This document shows, piece after piece, positions 56,239 through 64,000 of a stretch of DNA of 64,000 bases. The notes beneath the pieces were generated by a model, which made no database searches, was not told where the DNA came from, and saw nothing but the letters and a program-made list of their open reading frames with translations. The position numbers and the translations under genes are program-made. Source of the DNA: Chloracidobacterium sp. (GTDB lineage Bacteria > Acidobacteriota > Blastocatellia > Pyrinomonadales > Pyrinomonadaceae); contig JADJWM010000016.1 in NCBI GenBank assembly GCA_016716365.1, forward strand, positions 135,622 to 199,621, written 5' to 3'. Numbering within the stretch: position 1 is the first letter of the stretch; every line of letters begins with the position of its first letter.

Positions 56239-58833
56239 TTAACGAAAGTCACCCATTAACATAAAATCCGCCCAGTAATAGGGTTCGTGCATGTTGTTCG
56301 ACTTGTTTTTGATCATTTCCAGTGAGGCCTTTTGTAATGCCTCTGCGGATGAATAGCCTTGTTTGAGGTGTCTATAAAATGCATTGCTGAAGATCCCGGT
56401 CAACTTGTCATTCGCTTCCCACTGGGCGGAGATCACTGTGGTTGCCCCGGCGCCCATCGACCCCCATGCAAGACTAACGAGCCCTTCACCGTTTAGAACA
56501 CTGTTTGTGTCGCACGAAGCCAGAAATACGAGACTCCCTTTCTTGAAGTGCAGATTCAAAAGGTCGTTGACCGTAACGCGGCCATTGTGTGCGCCGGTGG
56601 CGCGGAATGCGAGAAAGGATTCAAGCGGTTGTTCTCCATCTACCTGAGCATGCATTGATAGATGAATAATGTCAGTGTTGCCCGAATGCCGCCGAAAATC
56701 TGCCGCTGTAGCCGCAATGTAAGGTTGCGATCCGTAAAGCCCCGCTATGCTTGACGCTTCGGAATCCGCAAACTGCAAGTTGAGTTTATTGAATGAGGAA
56801 TTGGAGAAGGCTCGAATGGTGCGTCTGTTCGGTCTTGATTGGCCCAGATGCTCCAGCAATAGTGAAACAGACGGCGAATAACTAACAAGTTTTTCCTCAA
56901 TTAGGTAACGTTCTCCATCGGGGCTTAGAGCTTGAAAAGGAATTTTCCACAGATGCTTGTCGGGAATGATAACGAGATGTTTTGCCGTTAGGGATAGTGG
57001 TTTCAAAAGCTTGTCAAAAAGTTCCTTACCATCTCTTTTGAAGAAGATGGAGTTTTTTATTTTTCTATGAACGCCTTCTACATCCTTAGCTAATTCGACC
57101 TCTGTTACCGGAACTGCAACCGATTTAACCTGCTTTCCTTTTTCCCATACGAACGCACTGAGCCGCCCGTCAAGTGCGAAGAAGTATGAAACAATTGCCA
57201 CATTTTCGAGGTCTCGAATTTGATCTAACTTGGCAAGGTCAACCTTGGCTAAAGCTAGCCGAGGAAGAGCCATCGTGACCGATCGCTCAAATTCCTCGAG
57301 TTTGCCGGGAGCTGTGGGGTCACGAATAAACTCCGCGGAAAGCTCCCCAGCTTGTTTATGAATTTCCGGCGAGAATCCCGGCCGGGGTCTGGTTGCTGCG
57401 CCATCTATCCGGTCCCTTAGGATCCTACCTTTTAAATAATCACTTGACTGCAATGCTATTTGCGGCTGTCCCAGATTGATCTGAGTGAGCAAACGATGTG
57501 CGGTATGAAAGGTATCGGCTAAGCCGAGTGATAGTGCCCCGTTTTCGGAAACCAGGATCTCATCGATCAGGCTGATCGATCTTTCCAGGTTCTCAAGAGA
57601 TTCACGCTTTCTGTCTGTATGGAAGTACGCGGTCGCAAGCGACATATAGATCCGCGGTAGGTCCTCCCGAAAATTGTTCTTTATGATCAGATCGTACAAT
57701 TCCTTGTTCAGTCTGATCGACGTCTCCCAGTCCTTAAAATGTTCCGCGATTATGATCCTCCAGTTCGGGATCACGAACTCGGACATCTTCCCGGTCTTCT
57801 CGAGCTCCGCGAAGCCCTGCTCCGAGACGTTTCGCCGCCCCTCGAATCCGTGAATGATGGCCTCGCCGAGTAGCCGTTCGTGTCGATACTCACTATCGGA
57901 ATCCAGTTCCGTCAGACGCCGCTGGTATTGTTTGGCCTTTGCAATCTCGTGGTTATAAAGGGCATCCAAAAGGAGCGTGGCGAGAAAGGTGCAGGCCTGG
58001 CGACGGCTCTGTGGAAGGCTGTTGAGCGATGCCTTAAGGCCCTTCTCATAGACGGCCATTGCCTGGTGCTTTTGACCGCTCGCATTAAGGACCGATCCAT
58101 ATTCGAAAAGCGCTTCGCGGTATCGGCCTTTATACACGGTGCCGTCGGACGCGTCCACGACCATCCGAAAATGCTTTAGGCTGTTTGAATAGTTTAGTTT
58201 TGCCGACCATGCAAGGGCTAGAAATCTGTGCGTATCAAGCTTTGCCGCCGAAAGCGGCTGTTTATCAAAAAGCTTTTCGGCCTTTTCGAGCCACGATATT
58301 GCCGAGATATCATAACCGGCCTTAAAAAGCGTCCGGCCGACGCCGAGGTTGTATTCCGCCTGGATCCCGGCGTCCAACGGGGCGGTCTCGAGAGCCTTTT
58401 TTAGCTCACTGATCGACCGGGCAATATCGCGCTTCGCCCGAAACAATTCGGCAAAGGTCAGATGGGCAAGTGCAGGTAGGCGAGCGGGCGGGCCTGATGG
58501 TGACCCGGCTTGAGAAAGATATGCAAGAGTGCTCTCGGCTGCCGCCTCGGCCTCCGTATAGCGGCCGAGTGCGATGAGGGCCTGAGCCCTAGTGTTGTAA
58601 CAAATAAAGAGCCGATCGATATTCTCCTTTACATTCCCTTGTTTTTCATAGAGGGCGATATCTTTCGCGGCACGCGTCATCGCTTCCTCCGCATCACCTT
58701 CCCAAAGGGCCAATTGCGCCCCGGTCGGCGTGCTCTGGGCAGATACGAGTGTTGCACCCGTTATACAGCAATAATAAAGCAGCAAGCCCGCCCGCATGAA
58801 CCAGCGTGCTGCAAAAATGACGATAGGACGCAT
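56239..58833 (-). CDS. Exported TPR-CHAT (caspase-like) protease
   Basis: About 864 residues from the ATG at 58833; an upstream Met would overlap the peptide gene. A signal peptide (hydrophobic core about residues 8-30, ...ATLVSAQS) suggests periplasmic export. Residues about 40-480 are TPR-like helical repeats (NTRAQALIALGRYTEAEAAAEST, LPALAHLTFAELFRAKRDIARSI). The CHAT peptidase domain is at the C-terminus: the catalytic His is in IIHLSMHAQVD (near 728) and the Cys in LVFLASCDTNSV (near 772), with GEGLVSLAWGSMGAGATTVISAQW following. CHAT enzymes are caspase relatives that cut specific proteins after a TPR-sensed signal. Last gene of the minus-strand cluster. Confidence 0.88.
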   Translation of the reverse strand: MRPIVIFAARWFMRAGLLLYYCCITGATLVSAQSTPTGAQLALWEGDAEEAMTRAAKDIALYEKQGNVKENIDRLFICYNTRAQALIALGRYTEAEAAAESTLAYLSQAGSPSGPPARLPALAHLTFAELFRAKRDIARSISELKKALETAPLDAGIQAEYNLGVGRTLFKAGYDISAISWLEKAEKLFDKQPLSAAKLDTHRFLALAWSAKLNYSNSLKHFRMVVDASDGTVYKGRYREALFEYGSVLNASGQKHQAMAVYEKGLKASLNSLPQSRRQACTFLATLLLDALYNHEIAKAKQYQRRLTELDSDSEYRHERLLGEAIIHGFEGRRNVSEQGFAELEKTGKMSEFVIPNWRIIIAEHFKDWETSIRLNKELYDLIIKNNFREDLPRIYMSLATAYFHTDRKRESLENLERSISLIDEILVSENGALSLGLADTFHTAHRLLTQINLGQPQIALQSSDYLKGRILRDRIDGAATRPRPGFSPEIHKQAGELSAEFIRDPTAPGKLEEFERSVTMALPRLALAKVDLAKLDQIRDLENVAIVSYFFALDGRLSAFVWEKGKQVKSVAVPVTEVELAKDVEGVHRKIKNSIFFKRDGKELFDKLLKPLSLTAKHLVIIPDKHLWKIPFQALSPDGERYLIEEKLVSYSPSVSLLLEHLGQSRPNRRTIRAFSNSSFNKLNLQFADSEASSIAGLYGSQPYIAATAADFRRHSGNTDIIHLSMHAQVDGEQPLESFLAFRATGAHNGRVTVNDLLNLHFKKGSLVFLASCDTNSVLNGEGLVSLAWGSMGAGATTVISAQWEANDKLTGIFSNAFYRHLKQGYSSAEALQKASLEMIKNKSNNMHEPYYWADFMLMGDFR

Positions 58834-58847
58834 AAATGGTCTTGGTT

Positions 58848-59060
58848 CTACGGCTGTGGACGGCAGCCCCCAGTTGGGCAAGTGCAGATTCTGAGCGGAC
58901 AGTTGTCATCGCCCGAACCAACGGACAGTACCGAAACGACCGCGTTCATAACGATGTCAAGAATCGGGTAAAACCCGCCTACTACCGGGCCGGCAAATAC
59001 ATTACCGGCAAGAGCCGTCGAAAATATTGTTACAAGAATAACCGACCGTAGTTTTTTCAT
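58848..59060 (-). CDS. Exported Cys/Pro-rich small peptide, 70 aa
   Basis: A 70-residue precursor. The signal peptide MKKLRSVILVTIFSTALAG..VFA predicts cleavage near residue 23. The mature part has a hydrophobic stretch (30-48) and a short C-terminus with four cysteines (54, 59, 61, 66) and prolines (55, 62, 68, 70): NCPLRICTCPTGGCRPQP. It lies 5 bp after the S9 peptidase stop and 14 bp before the CHAT start, so the three are one unit. I do not recognise the family. It may be a disulphide-bonded or processed peptide, a substrate or an inhibitor of one of its neighbours. Confidence 0.7.
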   Translation of the reverse strand: MKKLRSVILVTIFSTALAGNVFAGPVVGGFYPILDIVMNAVVSVLSVGSGDDNCPLRICTCPTGGCRPQP

Positions 59061-59065
59061 TTGTT

Positions 59066-60994
59066 TTACTTTCTCCTTTTGGTTTGTTCGATTTGAGTTT
59101 TTAAGAACTTATAGATCGTGGCAGTTACGTATTTTCCGCCAACTCCATGCCCATCCTCGGTCGAGTAGATATACCAGACCTCGGTGTTTTGTTTTTGCAG
59201 CTGATTTTTTAGATCAACCACATTCGCTTCGGGGATTCGTCCGTCCCGTTTGCCCATCATCATGAGCAGGGGGATCTTGTTCCACCGGTCGGCGTTGTTC
59301 AAGGGAGACAGCGTGTCCAGCTTCGCCATCAGAGCCTCATCTTTTGGGTCTCCGTATTCGGTCTTCATAAAATCGTTGACCCAGCTTTGCGAAAGGTAAC
59401 CGCGAATGGAGACGACTGGGGACTCGGCGATCACGGCTTTTACCCGTGTGGGTTCGTGCATTGCTGCGGACAGAACGACAAATCCGCCATAGCTCTGACC
59501 CTGCAGATAGATCTGCCGAGGGTCGAGGTCCTTTTGCTTTTCCACCCAATCGAGAAGTGCTCGTATATCCTTGACCGCATGCTCCCGTTTTTCGCGGTCA
59601 TCGGCATCCATGAACGAGCGCCCGAATCCGGAGGAGCCTCGGATATTCGTGTGGATGATCGAGACGCCGAGTTGTAATGCTAGAAGTGCGTCGGTGGGAT
59701 CAAAGATTGGTCTGTCCTGGACCTGAGGACCCCCATGGACGCGGATAAGGACCGGAAGCCGACCCGTCTTTGTACGCGGCCTCACTATATAGCCGGTGAT
59801 CTCCATGTTGTCGAACGAATTCCATCTGATGACCTCCGGCGCCCCGACCGTCCCGTCCAATGCCGCGGGCAGCCGTCCCTTTGTCCAATTGGCCGTCTCG
59901 CCGGTCGCGAGGTTGAACGACTGGATATAAGTTGGTTTTTCATTGTTCTCAAGGGTATAGACCAGTTCCCTGTCGCTTAGCCATCGCGTATTCCATATAA
60001 CAAAGGATCCTTTTATAAACGGCGGGACCTCTTTTCCGAGGCTTCCGTTCTTGAACGCGAATATTCTCAGATGGTCAATGCCATCACGGGTTTCCTGCAC
60101 CAGCAGATTGCCGCCCCCGGGCGAGATCTTAAAATCATGTGACGGTGCTATTGTGCCGGGAAAGTTTAACGCAGCCGCACGGCCTTTCTTCAGGTCGTAA
60201 ACAGCGATACACGCCTGGCCCTTGCAGACATCGGACCCCTCGGAACTGTAGACGACGTACCCGCTGGCAAGCGATCCTTTTGGCGAATTGCCTTTGTCGG
60301 CTATCGTTGAGAGGGTGTTTGTCTCGGGTTCGAACACATGCAAGGACTGGGTCGAGGACGACCGCCAGTTTTTTAACAGTAGATGTTTCTCATCCGCGTC
60401 AAGGACGTACCATATTCCCGGAAGCTTGGCCTCAAAACACGTCTCGGCCAGCGCGGCCGACCGACACAACTTGCTCGTTTTCGATTCATAATCGATCTTT
60501 GTGTAGTAGGCCGCGTCGCCGGTCTTGCCCCACACGGCGGATTCGATCGATTCGTCCTTACCCGTCAGAAGCGCGGCTTTCTTTTCGGTCCGGTCCTTAA
60601 GATCATACAGATATAGTTGAAAGGTATCGGGTTTTTCGTGGTCCGAAATGAACAGGAACGAGCCGCCGTCAGGGCTGAAGCGGACCAGGTGGGGGACCGC
60701 TTTTTCCGTAAGTTTTACGGGTTTGGCTAGCGGGGAGTCGAGAAGATATATATTTCTCGTCTCATCGGTCACCAGCAACCGCCGATTCGCCTTGTCGGCA
60801 TCCCAGATCAGATTGCTTCTAATCTCGTTCTGTTCATAAAAGAGCTTGCTGACCTCGGAAGTCCGGATAGGCGGCACGCCTTCGACCCAGTATGATTCAC
60901 GCACGCGAAGCATAACTTTGTCCTGCGCCGCCAACGGAGAAACGCATACGAATCCGAGGAGAATTAAATTTAGCGTCCTGACTGTGAATTTCAT
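59066..60994 (-). CDS. Exported S9 prolyl-oligopeptidase family peptidase
   Basis: A 642-residue serine peptidase with signal peptide MKFTVRTLNLILLGFVCVSP..LAAQ (cleavage near 23). A beta-propeller-like N-terminal part (repeated FSPDGGSFLFISDHEKPDTFQL, WGKTGDAAYYTK) is followed by the alpha/beta-hydrolase domain: GQSYGGFVVLSAA (nucleophile Ser near 499), KRDGRIP (Asp near 583) and STEDGHGVGG (His near 617). Family enzymes cut short peptides after proline or act as dipeptidyl or acylaminoacyl peptidases. First gene of the three-gene protease-peptide-protease unit. Confidence 0.9.
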   Translation of the reverse strand: MKFTVRTLNLILLGFVCVSPLAAQDKVMLRVRESYWVEGVPPIRTSEVSKLFYEQNEIRSNLIWDADKANRRLLVTDETRNIYLLDSPLAKPVKLTEKAVPHLVRFSPDGGSFLFISDHEKPDTFQLYLYDLKDRTEKKAALLTGKDESIESAVWGKTGDAAYYTKIDYESKTSKLCRSAALAETCFEAKLPGIWYVLDADEKHLLLKNWRSSSTQSLHVFEPETNTLSTIADKGNSPKGSLASGYVVYSSEGSDVCKGQACIAVYDLKKGRAAALNFPGTIAPSHDFKISPGGGNLLVQETRDGIDHLRIFAFKNGSLGKEVPPFIKGSFVIWNTRWLSDRELVYTLENNEKPTYIQSFNLATGETANWTKGRLPAALDGTVGAPEVIRWNSFDNMEITGYIVRPRTKTGRLPVLIRVHGGPQVQDRPIFDPTDALLALQLGVSIIHTNIRGSSGFGRSFMDADDREKREHAVKDIRALLDWVEKQKDLDPRQIYLQGQSYGGFVVLSAAMHEPTRVKAVIAESPVVSIRGYLSQSWVNDFMKTEYGDPKDEALMAKLDTLSPLNNADRWNKIPLLMMMGKRDGRIPEANVVDLKNQLQKQNTEVWYIYSTEDGHGVGGKYVTATIYKFLKTQIEQTKRRK

Positions 60995-61034
60995 CCTTGC
61001 CTTTCTCCGTGCAACTTGAAATAGGTTTCGTTGC

Positions 61035-62000
61035 CTATTGATTTCCGGAGCAACGAGTCACTGACCTTTGTTTTTTGTTCGACAACCTTTTTTGAACCGA
61101 TCGGATATCCTCGGACGTAAACTTTTGAGAATCCGCCACTATCACTTGGCCGTTTTCGAGCGTGATAATCACCTTCCATTTATACGATCTCTTTGGATCC
61201 AGTTGCTTCTTCAACAGGTATGACGTAGAGTTCTCGGTTTCGAATCATCGATTATGATCTCTTCGTCGTCCGCAACCTATAGGTGATATTTCGCGGCATT
61301 CGGAACACGTTGCCACCGCAGCACCACGTCAGGTTCAACGTACTCGAGATCCATCCCGAACGTCCTCTCTGTCCCACATTTCGATATCACACCTCTGGTC
61401 CGGGAGACACCATCACTAACGAGCCTCGCCGTAGCCACTCGGTTATCGCTGGAACTTTTCGAGGTTTGCTTCACACGACGCCCGAGCAGTCGCTGGTCTG
61501 TTACGACTCGATCTGGCGGCTGATCCTCACGGTTGGTTCCATCAGGTTGATCAGGAAGTACGACGTTCGGGTCTTTAGCTTCATCGAGTCTTGGAATGGA
61601 AATCGGACTTTCACTCTCGAATGATTTCGCGACCTCGCTTTCAACACCCGGTTCGTTCGAAGCGGAAAAAAGAAGCACAAGTGCCAACCCCAGAGTCACG
61701 ACCAGAGCGCCGCCGCTCCAGGCTAGACCGCTCGGCTTGGTGAAGAACCCGCCGATAGTGCGGATGTACGGCGGAACCGAATATACCGACTCGTCGTTGG
61801 TCTGTGACTCTTGCGAACCGTCTTCGCCCATGACGGCGGTCCAAAATTTCCTAGGATCCGGGCAAGGGTAGTAGCCCGCGACACTCCGCACATCGGATCA
61901 GATGCCCGCCGATGCAACGCGACTCAGCAGCGAGAGATCCGGCTGAACGCCTGCGCCCGATCTGACGGTTCCTTGTTAAGTACTCCGATGGACTCTCCAT
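61035..62000 (-). pseudogene. Anti-sigma-type protein: zf-HC2, one TM helix, Fn3-like end (several frameshifts)
   Basis: Pieces of one gene lie in alternating frames. CIGGHLIRCAEC at the start is a zf-HC2-like zinc knuckle, followed by GYYPCPDPRKFWTAVMG. The central frame has a single membrane helix (LAWSGGALVVTLGLALVLLF) and an acidic, proline-rich stalk. VVLRWQRVPNAAKYHL, then VADDEEIIID, then SYLLKKQLDPKRSYKWKVIITLENGQVIVADSQKF form a fibronectin-like C-terminus ending at 61035. Breaks are near 61270, 61225 and around 61880. Such proteins bind a cognate sigma factor inside and sense outside. It stands upstream of the S9/peptide/CHAT unit on the same strand and probably regulates it. Confidence 0.55.
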
Positions 62001-62009
62001 CTTCGTATC

Positions 62010-62450
62010 GATCCTTCGAGTTTCACCCGATGCTTCGTACCTTGCCTTCTTGATCGATCCAGCGGTTCCTTCAGTTCTTTCGGCGATTTCCCGCATCGGT
62101 CAGCGTGAGCCGGTCACAAACGTCGTTCCAATCCTTTTCGCCTAAATCCAAAGCCGTTTGCCAAACTGCTTTCCCGTAATACCGATTTGCAGAAGGTGAT
62201 GATTAGTTCTTTGTGAATGCAGCAGCAAGGATCGACGCTGCCGCATGACAGTTTGCAAGTTGCTTGCCAGACTTGCTCAATGAGAGAAAAACTTCAGCGT
62301 CGGTTTGGTCCTCAACGGATGGTTCTTCAATTTCCGAAACTTCGTCGAGACGACAGGCGCAGTTGTCTGCCGTCCCCGGGAGAGTTGACGGCGATTCACC
62401 TCGTTGTAGGCTGTTCTCGCCGTAAAGGAATTCCAATCCTCGCCGGACAT
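62010..62450 (-). pseudogene. Sigma-factor-like HTH regulator (multiple frameshifts)
   Basis: The ATG at 62450 (AAGGTGAGAAA upstream) opens MSGEDWNSFTARTAYNEVNRRQL. Further frames supply LDEVSEIEEPSVEDQTDAEVFL, RQRRSLLLHSQ, ITGKQFGK, ALDLGEKDWNDVCDRLTLTDA and EIAERTEGTAGSIKKARYEA, the last being the HTH of sigma region 4 type. At least four shifts are needed to join them. I recall uncharacterised sigma-like genes of this style before zf-HC2/CHAT clusters in this phylum. Either locally poor sequence or a decayed regulator. Confidence 0.45.
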
Positions 62451-62858
62451 TTTCTCACCTTGTCTTGGTACTTCCCGTACGCCACCGCCAGATCCGCAGA
62501 GTTACTCTCTTGCACAAGATCGGACTGTCGTCCGAGTCAAAGCGCGATCGGCGACGGGCTACGATTCGATGAACGATCGGCAGTGCTTGCGAGAATCGAA
62601 ATACTCTGAGGGCGCACTGCCGGCATGACGTTCGATTCGCCGTTTGTTCATCGCAGCCGTTTCGCTGCGGTAGTTCTTCAAAAGAGAATCAATCCATTTA
62701 ATCTCTTTTTCGAGGGCGACCTTCCGCAGGTCCTTCCGGGCGAAAACTTTCTGATCGTTCCGTCTGTTAGAGACGGTTTTGCAATATCTGCCTCAAAACC
62801 TTGCCTAAAGCATAACCTCGGAGGTTAAGGAGGGTTTTTATAGTTAGATATCTTAAAT

Positions 62859-63270
62859 TTGTCGGCTTGGGTTTTCGTGTTCTCGGGCAGGAAAACGGGG
62901 GCCGGGGTTGTTCTCGCGTTACATAAATTCTGCAATAGCCAAAGAAAATTAGTCAAATGTTTAAAAACGTTAACCAATAACGGAAGCCTGGCTCTTCTCG
63001 CAGGTTACGATTTTCTCGACCTTTGCCTACTTGGTGAAACAGGAACAGGCAAAACTCATACCGCACGGTTGATCCATGATCTGAGCCCCAGAGCAAGATG
63101 CCATTGTGGTCGTGAATTGTGCGGAACTGACCCCTCGGTCATTGAGGCAGAGTTATTCGGATATCTGATGACATTGGCCGATCGGGTCTAATAAAGAAAC
63201 TAAAACGGCTGGCACACTGATCGTTGGCGGTATCGGTGGTTTATTTCTGCCTATGTTGGTGCAAAAATAA
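62859..63270 (+). pseudogene. Remnant of a sigma-54-interacting AAA+ activator
   Basis: The Walker A and following helix of a sigma-54 activator are clear: CLLGETGTGKTHTARLIHDLSPR. After a shift comes VVVNCAELTP, then SVIEAELFGY, and finally NKETKTAGTLIVGGIGG in a third frame, where the usual GGTLFLDEIG has decayed (no Asp-Glu pair). No GAFTGA loop, DNA-binding domain or sensor domain is left intact. The segment is a broken gene, unlike most frameshifted genes of the window, because conserved residues are lost as well. Confidence 0.55.
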
Positions 63271-63655
63271 ACCACTTCGGTGCACAAATGAAACCATCGA
63301 GCGGATCTCAGGCTCCGGCTCCCAGGCGTCGATGCATCACTGCAAATCTCCACTCCTGGAAATTCGCTCCGGACGAACCCTATATGCGCCACGTTCCCAT
63401 CATGCAGGCTAATGATCCTCAGCTTCGATCAGATCGAAGAGAGGATCTCGGTCGGCTTCCGGAATCTGTTGTTTTTCAATAAGGTCGCGAATCTTTTGTA
63501 CAACCTGTTCGCCCGCCACTTGTCAAGAATTATCGATCTGACGATTTCCTGGATCACCCCCGGTATCTAAGTTTCAGCATTGAGGTTTGGACCGTTGAAC
63601 AGCCGTGTGTACCGCAGAGAAGACCCAACGTAGGCCCACATATATAGATCGCGGA
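63271..63655. other. Unassigned stretch
   Basis: About 385 bp with short overlapping frames on both strands, none with a ribosome site or recognisable domain. Probably the worn-out 3' part of the AAA+ gene and spacer. Confidence 0.4.
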
Positions 63656-64000
63656 TCAAACTGACATCATTTTTTCGTAAACGCTAAGGAGAGCGCCGAC
63701 ATACGCGGCTTGATCGACATCCGTAAAGGAAAGTGGTTTAAGGTTCGCCATTATTAAGGGAATGCTTGCCAGCTGTAAGCCTCGCTTCTTCGTTCTCTCT
63801 TTATTCACGTCCTCAAAAGCTTGCATATAAGACAAATGAACAATAGAGAATAGGACTGCTCGAACGGATCTTCTATTGCATTGAGCTTCTCCACAAAGAG
63901 GTCGAAGCATTCGCGAAGGACCTGAGGATTTTCGAGCGGCATGTAGGTCGAGCCCCCCTGATGCCTACGATCAGCGATCTCAGACGGCCTGAAGCGGCAG
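63656..64000 (-). pseudogene. Fic-like protein fragment, cut by the window edge (frameshifted)
   Basis: Read from the edge inward: STYMPLENPQVLRECFDLFVEKLNAIEDPFEQSYSLLF, then in another frame IVHLSYMQAFEDVNK, then LASIPLIMANLKPLSFTDVDQAAYVGALLSVYE. This matches the Fic fold around the HxFxDGN-type loop, here FEDVNK instead of DGNGR, as in a Fic subgroup without the canonical AMPylation motif. The N-terminus lies outside the window. At least two shifts are needed. Confidence 0.5.

Overview
The window looks like a chromosomal segment of an Acidobacteriota-type bacterium, probably Blastocatellia-like. This is inferred from the carboxypeptidase-regulatory/TonB receptor family, the sigma-like/zf-HC2/CHAT gene set and general protein style; no rRNA or other marker gene is present. 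Many genes downstream of 25 kb, plus the receptor at 0.7-4.6 kb, are split by single indels while their reading frames otherwise stay conserved. I give these genes as one feature each and note the breaks.

Layout. (1) 0-6.8 kb: a frameshifted outer-membrane TonB-type receptor, the C-terminal stub of an M1-aminopeptidase-like gene, and a CPA2 cation/proton antiporter that abuts the stub. (2) 7.3-24.4 kb: a stress/energy island. It holds a Vms1/eRF1-like peptidyl-tRNA hydrolase family protein, five very small membrane proteins, Rnk, two double-domain universal stress proteins, a histidine kinase with a NarL/LuxR-type response regulator, a nucleotidyltransferase-like pair (one copy apparently catalytically dead), a membrane-anchored glutamate-synthase-domain protein, GrpE, a Rieske-FAD oxidoreductase, GTP cyclohydrolase II, DoxX and a SufR-like regulator. 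Six intergenic places in this island carry a palindromic 14-mer (best copy GGGTATTAACACCC) in tandem, always exactly 23 bp apart, upstream of the Usp, rnk, Vms1-like and small-membrane-protein transcription units. This looks like one undescribed regulon.

(3) 25.35-56.2 kb: an integrated defence island. It begins at a tRNA-Thr(TGT) 3' fragment followed by a tyrosine recombinase. It then carries DUF488 and a partner gene, a bacterial ubiquitin-like conjugation operon (multiubiquitin-E2 fusion, JAB-E1 fusion, DUF6527), an XRE/ImmA regulator pair facing that operon across a clear palindrome, and a type 1 BREX locus (brxA-brxB-brxC-pglX-[AIPR nuclease-small protein]-pglZ-brxL). Downstream are an AddB/AddA-like Fe-S nuclease-helicase pair and a GmrSD/BrxU-like DUF262-DUF1524 type IV restriction gene. 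No intact tRNA-Thr that would close the island was seen, so its right border is unknown.

(4) 56.2-62.5 kb, minus strand: a compact secretion/protease cluster. In transcription order it is a degraded sigma-like HTH gene, a zf-HC2/TM/Fn3-like anti-sigma-type gene, an exported S9 prolyl-oligopeptidase, a 70-residue exported Cys/Pro-rich peptide and an exported TPR-CHAT (caspase-like) protease. The peptide gene lies between two protease genes with gaps of only 5 and 14 bp. (5) 62.6-64 kb: remnants of a sigma-54 AAA+ activator and of a Fic-type protein.

The strongest candidates for something undescribed are the 23-bp-spaced tandem operator regulon and the protease-peptide-protease cluster. The combined Ubl/BREX/nuclease island is the third.
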